A DNA stretch of 64,000 nt, taken from positions 5,957,016-6,021,015 of the forward strand of contig JALPQD010000087.1 in assembly GCA_023101885.1 (NCBI GenBank), in the 5' to 3' direction. The notes beneath the pieces are model-generated. The model saw only the letters and a program-made list of their open reading frames with translations, was not told where the DNA came from and did not search any database. The position numbers and the translations under genes are program-made. Origin of the DNA: Typhlomys cinereus. Its lineage: Eukaryota; Chordata; Mammalia; Rodentia; Platacanthomyidae. Shown one piece after another: positions 36,210-48,079 of this stretch; position 1 is the stretch's first letter; every line of letters begins with the position of its first letter.

Positions 36210-38550
36210 TGTGTACCACTGACCTTAGGCTTGGAGATGGGATCCTCCCCTTCCACAAGCCAAGCCCCAGGGAAGGTTTGGCCTATCAAGTTACTTGTCA
36301 GTCAGCAGCTCACCAGACAAAGGTGTTGGGTGTTAAAGTTTTGGGACTGAAAAGGCTTTCTGAATGAAGGTGGGTGGATTTGCTTTCCCCGATTAGCCTG
36401 CAAAAGACCAGACTTGCCCTTCATGTTTCCTGCCTGGCCCTTGGATGCCACCCCCCATAAAAGTGACAGGAGGGTCTTAGGTGGGTGTCTAAGATTGATT
36501 TGTCAGTGGTTGAGAGGTGGTAATCTAGAGGTGGTAGGAGGTCAAGGAAAGTAGGTTTTTCAAATTTTCCAACCAAGTGATATTTGATTCTCACCTATCA
36601 TAGTTAGGTACAGATGTCAATTGGATGGTAGAGGTCATTGTAGATAATTGATGGGTGGGACTAGGCCCTGGACAGGTGAATAAAATAAAAAGAGCTGATT
36701 GAGGAAGTTGGCATCCTTGTGTATATTTGGCAAGTAAGGATCGTCCCTCTTTCAGCTGTTATATGAGATGGTGCGGCCAGCTCTCTCCACCCTGCGGTTG
36801 ATGTGAGCTCTCCTGTCAATCTAGACTAAGAACTGTAACCAGGCTATCTTAAGTGAAAATAAACCCCTCGTTCCCTTAAACAATTTTGTCATGATTTCAT
36901 CAGCAACATGCAGAATAACTGCTACATCACCCAAATAGAACTGTATAGTTGACTGTAGCTGTGGACATAGCTTCATCAGCAAAGATAACTCAGTGCCCAC
37001 CAAAGCCAGCTTCTTTCCCATCACACCAGGTGGTGGGTTCACATTATATCTAATTGAAATACACAAATTCCAGTCATGCACAGAGGGGGCTCATACATGT
37101 AATCCCAGCACTTGAGAGACTTAGACAGAAGGGTTACTGAGCTCAAGGCCATCCTAGGTTACATAGACATTTCCTCAAACAAAGGAGGGGGAGGGGTAAG
37201 GTGGCTTAGCAGTGAAGACACCTATACACAAGCCTGATGTCTCAGACTCAATTCCTGGAGCCCACATGGTAGAATGATAGATGGAGAGAGCTGACTTCTG
37301 AAAGGTGCCCTCTGACCTACACACACACACACACACACCATGGTTCTCGCTTGCTCGCTCTCTCACTGTCTCCATTTCTCTCCCTTCATCTTCCTTTCTG
37401 TCCCCCTCTCCTTTATTTCTCTCTCAAATAAAATATTTTTTTTAAAAAAATCTGTCTGTGGCTGCAGCTCAATAGTAGAACATTAGCCCAGTATATACAC
37501 ATACAGAGCTTTGAATGTCATCCCCAAGCTAAAAAAAAACTACAAATAAATAAATATAATGCCTTGGGCAAGCGAGATGGCTCAGCGGGTTAGATACCAG
37601 GTTGTAAACCTGGGGACATGAGTTCCACCCCTGGAACCACAGATATACTTCCTTTCTCTCTCTCTGTCTCTCTCTCTCTCTCTCTTTCTCTCAAATTAAT
37701 TATTTTAAAAATAAATCAAATGCATATTCTAGAATTTTGGGTTTAAAACCTGCTTCACTTCCTGCCACCTCTGTGTGATCTTACAAAAGTTGGTCTCTCA
37801 AGGCAAACTACACTTTCTTATGTAAAATAATAGCGTTTCCTCCTGGGCAGGGGCTACGAGGAGTGACAGCACAAAACAGTGCTCATGCTACTCAGTACTT
37901 GCTGCTGCTGTTATAAGATATCAGCGAGAAAGGAAGCCTTGGCATTGAAGGCACCTTAGAAAAAGTCAGATGTGTTGGCCCAGGCCTTGTGACCCCAACA
38001 CTGTGGAGACAGAAGGCTCAGAAGTTCAAGCTCCACCCCCAGCCTGGAAAAAGAAAAGCAGGAAAACGGTCTAAACCAGGCGCAATGGCACCTACCTGTG
38101 TGCTCAGCACTCAGAAGGCTGAGACACGTTCATACGCTCCAGGCCAGCCTGAGCTACATGGTGGACACCCCCTCACAGGACAAGCAAAAAAGGAAGGAAC
38201 GAGAGAAGGGCCACGCCGAGGTCACTGTCTAGCTCAGCCCATAGGGAAGCGTCATAATCAGCTGACGGTGCATGTCCAGCTTCCTCGAAGTCCAGAGCCC
38301 GGTTAGCACGTCCCACAGTGACCAGCTTTGAGCATCTAGTTAAATGCTTGTTCTGGTGACATCCTCATGTTCTGGCCTTGCCATTCTAGTCTGTAACTCC
38401 CTGAGTTAGAGCAGAAACCTCCACTCCAGAGAGTCTTGACAGATTTAAGCTTGATGTCCACCCCAAATTTGGTGGTTCACTCCTATATCCCCACACTCAG
38501 GAGGCTGGGGCAGGAGGATGGTGATTTTCTGCATGAGACCCTGTCCCTGT

Positions 38551-38583
<33 letters not shown>

Positions 38584-41089
38584 GGTGGAAGTGGGAAAGG
38601 ACTTTATCAGTAGCATAATAACAGTGGGGAGAACAGGGATGTAATGTCCTGAACTCTTTCCAAAGTGCTCACACAGAAAAAGAGGAGAGCTGGAGGCTTC
38701 CGTGGTCGTGTTCCTGCTCATCTTGATCTGCCAGCCCGAGGTCTGTTTGATGTTATCTTGACCATTTTCTCAGGATCAACCATGCAGAGCTGTATTGGTG
38801 CCAAGGTCTCGGTGCAGAGGGGGTAGTCTTGTCCTTTGTCTTGAATTTCATCTGCCAGACCTGTCTTTGCCAGAGGCCAAAATAACTTCAGGAAGAACTC
38901 ACAAGGAAGGAAACAAGAAAACTGAGTGGGGAGCAAGATAGGCTAGCTGGTAAATGGAGCCATCTCTGGACTCCCATGGTTATTATGGTTCTGTTTCTGT
39001 AGCGGTAGTATCAAAAGGCCAGTGTGCCGTCCTAGCTGTCAGGCTGTCCTCCTCAAAGGGCTGGAAGCCTGTCTCCTCACAACCTCCCTGGGTCTCCGTC
39101 TGCTCTGAAAATTTCTGGAAGTTGAGTCTTCTGGTCCCTGTTCCTATTCACTAGGATTCACTCCCTCCCCAGGTTCCTATAGACCCCGTTGCTCACAGAT
39201 CCTGAGAGGAGGTGGGGAAACAGTTAAGTCACACAAACAGATCACCACAGCTGGTGGGAAACAGGTTGGAAGTGCTGCGGAGAGGAAAACAGGAGGAATT
39301 AATTCAAACACAGTCATCAGAGAAGATTGTGTGAGGGGCAGGAGTGGTATTTCAACTAATACCAGGCTGCCTGCTTTGGGTAAAGAGTCCCAGGGAGAAA
39401 ACTCCAGAAATCAGACAGGAATGGAGAGAAAGGTGAAATTAAAGGGGTGGGTTGGGGTTGAAGAGAGAGCTCAGGGGATGAGATAGCAAACCACCTGAAT
39501 TTGAGCCCTGAAGCCCGCAGCCCACATGGGGAAGGAGAAAACCGACTTCCAGAAATTTCCCTGTGACCGCCACATGTACACTGTGATATACACATGCCTC
39601 CTCCCACAATTTTTTTTTTTAAAGAAATGTCGGCTAGATAGGGACCTGTTTGTACTTGGAATTTTATCCCAAGTACTAAGAGACAGCACTGAAGGTTTTA
39701 AGCAGGGGAGCACTGTGATCTATTTTGTATTTAAGGTGGCTGAATGTGGGGTTCCAGCTGGATGGCTTGTGACAGTGAACCAAATTAAATGGTGGCCTGG
39801 GGGTGACAAATGGACAAATTAGCGAAAGTTGGGAGGCAGAATCTGAGGGCTTGGTAGCAAAATACAGATCCCAAGTTGGCCATCAGATGCTGCACACTAA
39901 GCTGGACTGTCAGCGCATTGTTGTTACTGAAAACCGTGGGATTGTGCTGTCGTTTGACCCAGACATGAGCTATGAGAAAAGCAGTAAAGCGCCGGCTGAG
40001 TAGACCCCAGTAGCGTTCCAGAGAAAGTATGGCAGGGTGGCAGGGATGGAAGCTGGGACAGAGTGCGTTATGACCTAGAGCAGGCCACGCCAGCCCTGAC
40101 TCACTGTGGAAGATCACATCTCTCGTGACCTTCCCACCTTAAGGCTGTTATCCTAAGTGTTCCCATCACCGACTCATCGTTCTTCCTGTGATTGTATCTG
40201 CAGCTCCAGCACCCTGCGTGCGCTAGCTGAGTTTTTCCCTAGGCCAGGATGCTTGCGGGCAGGTCCGCCGGCTAATCGGGCATGTGCGCCCTCTGTTGGT
40301 CTGTTCTGAAAGTGCAATCAGCTGAAACTCCTTGCGCTGGGTCAGCAGTCCAGCAGGCCCCGTGCAGTTTGCAGCCAGCTCCAAGTCCTGCCGCTCTGCC
40401 TCCTGGATTCAGCCACTCAGGCTGGCGAGGGTTGGTTCTGTGCTGAACACATACAGCTTTTTTTCTTGAATTATTAGTCTCCAAGTTATATGCTATAACC
40501 GTGGTTTACATTGCATAAGTAATCTAGAGATGATTTGAGAATGTACGGGAGGATATGTGTAGGTTATATGCATCTTATACAGGGGATTCGAGCTAACCTC
40601 AAGGGTCCTGGAAGCAATCCCTCCTTGACACCAAGGAATGACACAGGAGTTCTTGACAAGAGCCCTGGCAACTAGACAAGGCCAGCTTTAGGATTTCCAT
40701 TGCCAGCACAGCATCAGGGTGGAAACAATCCCAAGACTCTGGGTGCTTTAGGGACATGAAATGAATGCCTAAATGTCATTCCATTATACCTTTGTTTGGA
40801 TCCATCCAAAGAGAAAGTCTCAGGGTGCAGGTAATCATTCGTTCTTTTATCCAGCAGCACTGACCGCCTGTCTGTGTACCCTGCTCTTTTGTTTAGAGAA
40901 AGGGGGCCGGGAAGAAGGGCGGGAAAGAGCAGACATGTGCATGTGAGGGCAGAGGACGGCTTTCAGAACCAGTACTGTCTACATGTTGACTCTCCAGGAG
41001 TGAACTCAGGTCTCCGTGTTTGACATCTTACACACTGAACCATCTTGCAGCTCCACCCCTGCTCTTTTTGATGGAAACGCAGTAGCATC

Positions 41090-41400
41090 CTGTCATGGTT
41101 TGAAATGCGAGTTGCCCCCCCGCAGGCTCATGTGTTTGAATCTTTTGCTGCTGCCAGTATTTGGGAAGGTCATGGCACTTTTGGGAGGTGGAACCTTGCT
41201 GGAAAAAGGTAGTCACAAGGGGTGGGCATTGAGGTTGGTTAGCCCACCCTGCTTGAATGAGTGAGTCTGCTCTTGAGCTTGCTTGCCGCAGCTCTCAGTC
41301 TCTTATCGCCTCCAGCTTCTGCCACTAGCCATGCCCCCATGAAAGATCGTATCTCCCCTCTGAACCATAAGTTGAATGAATCTCCTTTTCCCTGAAGTTG
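41090..41400 (+). mobile_element. MaLR-like solo LTR
   Basis: Begins tgtcatggtttgaaatgcga, has ttgggaggtggaaccttgct in the middle, and ends gaaccataagttgaatgaat. Same family as the copy at 10.3 kb. Confidence 0.5.
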
Positions 41401-42062
41401 CCGACTCCAGAAGCGTGACTGGTGCACATCCAAAGTAGAAGAGCATCCCCACCTCAGCTTCCCACATAACATGATAGACCATAAATATGAAAGGTGAAAT
41501 ACTCCTTTTAGAAAAAACAAATAAGGTAAAAGATATCATTTGTAGAAGACAGCAACAGTAGTAAAAAGGAAACCAGAAACCTGGGGGAATGAGACTGGCC
41601 GGGGGGGGGTGTACTTGTGCAGACAGTGAGCAGACCAGAGTGTTGAGCAGAGGATAATGTTAGGAGGAGATGCCACAGGAAGGGCACCTTGCAGGTGTGT
41701 AGGAAGGACTCCAGCCTGTGATCTGGGACAGTCTCTCTTGGGAGGGCTTTGAGCAGTGGCGTGGAGCAATCTGCTCTGTGCTACCAGGATGATTCTGGCT
41801 GCTGCAAACAGAAGGTCCCTGTGCAGCTCCACACAGTTGACTTTGTGAATCAACCTGTAGAATCTGTAAGGACCGATGTGGGTTAGGAGACAAAGAAATG
41901 CAGATGGCGATGGGCTGTTTGTGAAACTGCAAGAATCAAACTAGTTATCTAAGCAAAAGGCTACAGGGGCAAAGGTTGGGGGCAGAGGGCCTAGGTGACA
42001 CATCAGCTTGGGGTCCCTGTTGGACATTCCATTAGAGAGCTGGAGATAGATTTGTTTTTGTT

Positions 42063-42322
42063 TTCATGTATATGTGTATAAAGTGTATGTGTACAAGACA
42101 GCACTTGAGTATGTATATGCCTGTGGAGGCCCAAGGGTAACATGAGGAATCATCCTGGATTACTCTACCTCTTTATTGCTTTACTCTGGGGTTTTCCACA
42201 GCTGGAATTACAGACTGCTTTCATATCTGCCAGACATTTCTACATGGAATCTGCAGATCTAAACTCAGGTCCTTTTGCTTGTGAGGCAAAGCCTTTAACC
42301 ACTGAGCTATTCCTCTGCCCCT
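42063..42322 (-). mobile_element. IDL-Geo SINE, minus
   Basis: Head complement ctgagctattcctctgcccc and right-half complement gaatcatcctggattactc; the tail is a decayed GT run. Confidence 0.65.
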
Positions 42323-43423
42323 GGAGCTAGATTTGTAAGACAGGAACAATGGTTTGGGGTTCTTTAGAGGAAGGGAGCCAATAGAATGAATATCTATTCA
42401 AAGGGGATTTAGTAAGCTGCCTTACATGGCAGACCTGGACAGTCAAGATGCACACTGGACAGGCTGAGAGCCCGAAGTCTATCAGGCTGGAGGATTCTGG
42501 AGAGCCATTGGTCTCCAGACCATGTTGGGAGGCTGGAAAAACTGGGTTTTAATGTCAGTGAAGGAGCTCTGTGCTGAGGCTCGAAGGCAAACAGGCCAAG
42601 AGCAGAAGCACTTCATCCGTATCTAAGGTGGGCTTTCCACTTCAGGCCATGCAGACAAGTCGGTCCCTCACAGATGCGCCCAGGGGCTTGCCTCTTGGTC
42701 GGTTTCAGATCTAGTCAAGTTGACAACCAGGATGAATTGTCACAGAACTTGAAGTCTGGAAGGCAGGGAGAAAATAATGAAGTGTAGGCAGGTCTGGCAG
42801 CAGCGCAGGCCTATAGATCCCAAGTCCATGGCCAACCTCGGAAATTAGTGAGAACTTGTCTCACATATAAATACATGTGTATATATATATATATTTATAT
42901 ATTTTATAAATTATGTCTATTATTTGACTATAAAAATTAAATTTTTTAGTGTAAAAGAGATGGCATGGGGTATAGCTAAATGGTAGAATGCTTTCTAGGA
43001 AGCTCTAGATTCAAGCCCCAGCACCACAAAAAGAAGGAGAGAAAGAAAGAGGGAGGAGGGAGAGATCTTGGAGGTCAAATGGGACAAAATAATAAGTCTG
43101 AGAGACAGAATGTTCCATCTGAGTGTAGTGGCAGGCACCTGACGTCCCAGCACTGGGGAAGCAGGGACAGGAGGATGGAAGATCTCAGGCAGGCAGGGAA
43201 GAAAAGAGAGAGGAAAGACGGGAAGATTAAAGAAAGAAGGAAAAAGAGAAGAGAGGGAGGGTAGCCCATTGTGTCCATTGCTGTGGGTGGGTTGGATGAG
43301 GACCAATAATGCATCCTCATTCTCCCTAACGCGCCTCTGGCTTACAGTGAAACACCTTGTTCTGGCTTATAGTGAAACCTTGTTCTGGCTTGTAGTGAAA
43401 TGCCTTGTTCTTGCTCCTCCCAG

Positions 43424-43530
43424 GTTGTAGCCGACACCAATATAAGTGCCATAGCAACTCAGCTTGAAAACATGTCCACAGGCTCCAACGTCAACTCGCC
43501 CACTGCTGACCACCACCCGGAAGACTTGGA
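43424..43530 (+). CDS. Patj: Patj coding exon: linker between PDZ9 and PDZ10
   Basis: After a CTCCTCCCAG acceptor the exon reads [20 protein letters not shown] then [15 protein letters not shown] plus two bases (GA) before a GTGAGT donor. [19 protein letters not shown] is strongly PATJ-specific. The exon ends in phase 2, so the next exon must supply one base and then be in frame. It does so correctly (GA+A = Glu, then TPPPKV), and the disruption appears only after that point. This is the last exon whose reading frame I consider sound. Confidence 0.92.
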
Positions 43531-45786
43531 GTGAGTATTCTAGACATAGTACTTCTTAGATACTGGACCAAGTGCCCAAGCACAGCCAGTTTCTTAGTGT
43601 GCCCTCTAGTGGCAACGATAGGAAGGTGCACACTGCCCTCCAATTCTAGAGCAGGTCTACAAAGGTAGGAGGCCTGCATTCCGCCCCAGGAGCTCTTCAA
43701 AGACAAGACTGTTGCGCCTACACTTGCACTGCTTCCGGTTGCTCAGACAGGAGCCTGTGCCCTCTTCCCTAGGCAACTGCAGGTTGGGGGCCCAAGCACC
43801 CTGTGCTTTAGGGTGTATCCACTGTGCACCTCCTTCACTTTCTGGGCCAAAACTTTATTCCGAAATGAGATCTTATCCCTTTTGCTGGCATGTTCCATCC
43901 AAGCTAGTCACTGCGATCAAAATCTGCCACTAGAATGTCCCTGAGTGTAGGGAACGCGTTTGAAGATGAGTCCTGGGGCCCCATACTTGGGGATTCTGAA
44001 GAGGCGGTCGGTCCCCAGTAGATTCAGATATCTGGCTTTAAGTTATGCGGGGTGACTTCAAACAAGCCGAGCAGCTGTTAGGAGAAATGCTACCTGAAGT
44101 TGTCCCTCACTGCCGCAGCAGCACCTAGTCACTTAGTAGGTGCTCAATAAATGTTTCTTAGTTGCTAGATCATTTGAAGGATCTCATGATCGCAGCCATT
44201 CCCATGTTTTTTAGTGTGGTTTATCAACTTAAATGATACTGTTCAGTGTTTTGCTTAAGGAAAGAATATTAAGTTCATTCTCATTTTTCCTCATTATAAA
44301 TGTGACACCTGCCATTAAGATAGGACAAAATTAGAAATATCATTTTTCAAGCTACCATGGCCCTTAAAAAAAAGTCAGGGTTGCTGGGGATGGGCCCAGT
44401 TGCCAGGGCGTTTGCCGAGCAGTGCAAGCATACAGGAAGCTTGGGTTCAGTCCCGCACTGCATAAACCAGGTAGGATGGCGGTGCTCGCACCTGGGGTCC
44501 CTTTCTTGGGAGATGGAGTCAGGATCAGAGGCCCAAGGCCGTTCTTGGCAGCATAGTGAATTTAAAGCCAGCCTGAAATACAGCACCTTGTCTTTACAAA
44601 AAAAACTAGGCCTCTGTGGCATGGTAGCCACACCTAAAATTCTAGCATTTCAGAGGCCAGGGCATGAGAACTGCCCATTCAAAGCCACCTGAGCTACAGG
44701 GCAAAACCACATCTTAAAGAATAGATTAAAAAAATTTAAATCAGGACTGTTGTAGAGCAGTGTTGGAGCTGCCTTTGAAGCCTGGATCCTTCACTGTGAC
44801 CCCACAGCTTCTGGCAGCTGGAGCCCACAGGCACAAACACACCTCTATTAACAACTGGGTATTTAAAAAAAAAAAAAAAAAAAGGACTACTCTTCTCCAC
44901 AAAAGTAAAGGAAGAAGAATTGGGATTGGCTGGAAATGTTGTAAGTCTGCAGCATCATGAACTACAGCCCGGATCATGACATCATAGGGTTACTTCATTA
45001 CTTCAACAGGTGTTTATTGAGTCTCTATCAGGCCAGACATGGTACTAGTGCTGTGTACATAGAACCCAAGCATGAAAATGTAGGTAATGTTCTTTCTTAC
45101 CATCGCACTTAAGGAGCCTCCACAGTATTGGCAAATTGGACCCATGGTTATAACAAGGTAGGAGATTCAATTATCACTTATCTGTGCGGCCAGGGCCTGT
45201 GAGTCCGTGGTGATGGGCCTAAGAGCCAATACTTAGGCTGCATCTTGAAAGCAATGGGATAAACAGAGTAATATGCAAAATAGCAGTTACACAGCACAGA
45301 CTGTCAGCAGTTACATGGATGCATACTGTACACGATCACTACATCAGTAAACTGGGGTTCCTGTCAACCAGCCAGACACCAGAAACAAGCTGGACAGAGT
45401 TGGGGGTACAGGGAAGAACGTTCCAGTCAGAGCAGCATGTTCGAAGGCCCCTGACATCCCCCTTTCGTAAGTTTCTCTCCATGCACAAGTGAGTGAGTCC
45501 GTACCGATGACTGTCTCTCAATCATGCATGTGCTCCGTGCATACATGACTGAGTCCATACGCAGCAAGACGGCTGCAGCATCAAGAGCTTTCATTTGAAA
45601 GCAGCAGACTCAATACAAGAGAAATTCCTGAACTATCAGGAAGGTTGATGATGAGATGACACGGCATGGAGAATTGAAAAAGAAGCTTCACAGTATGAAC
45701 GTGTCTCTCAAGCCTGTTCTCTTCCACTAACATGACGTTCCCTCAGTGTCTGTTCTCACATTAAACAGTGTGCATTGTGCTTTCAG
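43531..45786 (+). other. Patj: Patj intron before the broken exon
   Basis: An ID-B1-like composite at about 44380-44720 and a pure A-run at 44864-44883; otherwise unique. Confidence 0.55.
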
Positions 45787-45900
45787 AACACCTCCACCTA
45801 AGGTTATTAAGGCTCTGCAGGATTGGGAGTTAGTATTGTAGGGGTTTATGGAAGTCCCCACGGAGACCTGCCAATTTATATCAAGACTATATTTACAGAG
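45787..45900 (+). pseudogene. Patj: Patj penultimate exon encoding first half of PDZ10, disrupted
   Basis: Opens correctly after TGCTTTCAG and completes the Glu codon, then reads TPPPKVI. Continuing in frame gives KALQDWELVL and a TAG stop at 45839-45841. The real PDZ10 sequence lies two bases along: GSAGLGVSIVGVYGSPHGDL then PIYIKTIFTE, from 45811. The exon is 114 bases, but to join its neighbours in frame the length must be one more than a multiple of three. The human-type exon I remember would be 124, implying a deletion of about 10 bases after PPPKVI. The bases after TTTACAGAG at 45901 are AT followed by a T-run, so the GT donor is also missing. Within the loop, GLGF reads GLGV and the following GG reads GV. 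A sequencing error could explain one of these changes, hardly all of them. Confidence 0.8.
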
Positions 45901-47932
45901 ATTTTTTTTTCCTTTTTACTGTGTTTTTTTTTTTTATAAACCTAGGTGAGATTTTTTTTTTTTAAGTGTTTTAGGTTGCTCTGATTTGGGTTACACTTGG
46001 ATGTGTGTATGTCTGCTTTTCATCATCAGGTCTTAGAGGAAACTCCCACACCAATGAAAGAAAAGAGTTCCTTTACAATAACATCCTCATAGTCTAGTTG
46101 AAATGGTGAGTTCTAGGTTCAGAGCGAAAGTCTGCCTAAAATAAAATAAAGGTGGAGAGTAGTCTACACACCCAAACACACATACACACATGCGTACACT
46201 CATGTACACATACGTCAGAAAAAGAGAGGGAGAGAGGGAAGGAGAGAAAGAGGAAGGGAGGGAGGGAGGGAGGGAGGGAGGGAGGGAGGGAGGAAGGAAG
46301 GAAGGAAGGAAGGAAGGAAGGAAGGAAGGAAGGAAGGAAGGAAGGAAGGAAGGAAGGAAGGAAGGAAGGAAGGAAGGAAGGAAGGAAGGAAGGATCACTC
46401 TCACAACACCTTGGATTAAGGTAGTTTCTTTTGCCCACTACTCTGACAAGTACTTGCTATATCAGACTAACACTAGATAATAGTTTTTCAGAAATTAGAC
46501 ACTACTTCCTACTCAACCGTGGAAACATACACTTATAATTTCAGCACTTGAGAGGCTGAGGCAGAAAGTTCAGGCTGTAAATACAAGACCAGCCTGGTTT
46601 ACACAATGAGAGCCAATTTCAAAAGCGTAACACTCCAAGTATGTCCCAGTCAGCCAGCACAGAACTCACAGACACCCACTCCTTGGCTGCCTGAACATGG
46701 TTGTAGAGTAATTTCACTATGAATATTTGAATTAGAATTTAATTTTATTGTATTTTTTACCTTTATATGTTTATACTTTATTGTAAATTTTAAAGATCAC
46801 TAAAAATAATTAGTATTGCTGTTACAACTTTCTTTCCCTGTGTCTCATAGTGTTTCATGTAGCCCAGGCTGGCCTTGAGCTCATCACGTAGTCAAGGAAG
46901 ACTACTTGAATTGAGCCTGCTGCCTTCTCCTCCCAAGTCCTGGGATTGCAGATATAAGCCACCACACCTGGCTTATTGCAGCTTTTTTTTAAATTATTTT
47001 TTTTAATCAAAATTTGATCTAGCACCTTCTGTGGAATTATTTTCCTTAAGAAAAAAAAGTCTTCAAAAGAAATAAGGTGGGAAATTATGCCGCACATTAG
47101 CATAAGCTGACCGTTGCAGTCCAGTTCTTCTCCCTTATTAACCATCCGAGATATGACATGAAAGTTAATGGCATTTGCTTATGGGTGGCACTGGGCAGCT
47201 GGAGATTTACCCACCATTTGCAACTTGATGGCGTGCCAATGAAGGGAGCATGTTATTCCCAGACACATACCTGACGACCTGAAGCTAAGCAGAAGGAGAG
47301 AGAGGGCAGCTCTGAGGCATCATGGGTAACAGTGGTACCAGGCCCAGTAGCCCATAGGGCTGGCATCCCAAACACTGACCATCCTTCTCTTGAGACACAT
47401 GTCACACTGTTCTTTTCAGGACATTGTTATTTGGCTTCTGGAATAGTCAGCTCAGTCATGCAAAGGCTGCAGAGTGAGCCTCATGCTTTAGCAAGTCCCA
47501 CCAGCCTGTCTTAGCCACCAAGATCTTCCTAGGCTTACTTCATAGTGACCATGGTGGTGTCCACTGCAGCACAGGTAGCAGGCCCGTGGGCCTGTAGGAT
47601 CTCTGGCTTGTCTGGCCCTCTGCACCTGTCTGCACTTTTGCAGAGACCCGAGTAGGCCAGGCATTACCAGAGTGCACAGCTGAGGGCCACACAGCCATAC
47701 ATTGCTGGCGCATTCAGAAGGAGACGTCACCTAGGCACGGTGGCCCATGCCTGATTCCCAGCACTTAGGAGACCCAGCAGGCAGATTAGCAGAAGTTCAG
47801 AGCAGTGCTGCATCATGAGATACTGTCTCAAGAAAACACTACTATTAATATGTACTCAGACATAAATTAGCGTTTTTAATGTCAATTTAAGCTGCTTTGC
47901 CTGGATTAAGATGGAATATTTCTTGTTTGTAG
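45901..47932 (+). other. Patj: Last Patj intron, lacking a canonical donor
   Basis: Begins AT plus a T-run rather than GT. Two further T-runs (45925-45935, 45953-45963) flank a consensus-like donor, CTAG|GTGAGA, at 45946. Then the GGAA array, B1-like SINEs at 46530-46630 (plus), 46845-46980 (minus) and 47735-47830 (plus). Confidence 0.6.
46255..46394 (+). repeat. (GGGA)n then (GGAA)n microsatellite
   Basis: About 36 bases of GGGA followed by about 104 bases of near-perfect GGAA, in the last Patj intron. An all-purine strand of this length can form triplex DNA. Confidence 0.92.
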
Positions 47933-48079
47933 GAGGCAGCTGCGGGTGACAGCCGACTAAAGCGAGGTGACCAGATGTTAGCTGTCATTGGCGAGACCCT
48001 GGACAGCATTACTCACAACCAAGCCATGGACCTCCTAAAACGGCAGAGAGGGACTGTGACCTTAGCTGTGCTACCCTGA
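47933..48079 (+). CDS. Patj: Patj terminal exon: second half of PDZ10, stop codon
   Basis: Starts after a pyrimidine-rich acceptor (cttgtttgtAG) and reads EAAAGDSRLKRGDQMLAVIG, ETLDSITHNQAMDLLKRQRG and TVTLAVLP, then TGA at 48077-48079. It is open for 48 codons and keeps the terminal PDZ layout (RLKRGDQ turn, helix B, TVTL strand). However, the near-invariant Asn of the V-N-G turn is Ile, and several helix positions differ from what I remember of other mammals. Reaching it in frame requires the upstream exon to be intact, which it is not. Skipping exon 45787-45900 gives GA|G AGG CAG... and a TAA within ten codons. It may therefore be translated only in a frame that stops early, or act as 3' UTR. 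Confidence 0.75.
   Translation, partial: EAAAGDSRLKRGDQMLAVIGETLDSITHNQAMDLLKRQRGTVTLAVLP

Larger units (their letters stand above)
24272..43423 (+). other. Patj: Patj 19-kb intron hosting the antisense candidate
   Basis: Contains ten IDL-Geo copies (six of them at 28.6-34.3 and 42.1 kb, four clustered within 28.6-32.0 kb). Also the 3'-transduced LINE-1, ID-like heads near 26895 and 27565, B1/B2-like SINEs near 28930, 32640, 37085, 37198 and 37563, and (GA)n at 38553-38580. The block 30480-30860 has a purine-rich 3'-UTR look ending in A-rich sequence and may be another LINE-1 tail. Unassigned unique sequence dominates 32.0-33.6 and 38.6-41.0 kb. Confidence 0.55.

Noticed and set aside
37563..37650. 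tRNA-like sequence with box-B-like gagttccacc
   Set aside because: It is a SINE head followed by a CT-rich tail; no acceptor stem pairing, so not a tRNA gene.
46087..46438. PSFLPSFLPSF and KEGRKEGRKEG frames
   Set aside because: Pure translation of the GGAA/GGGA microsatellite.
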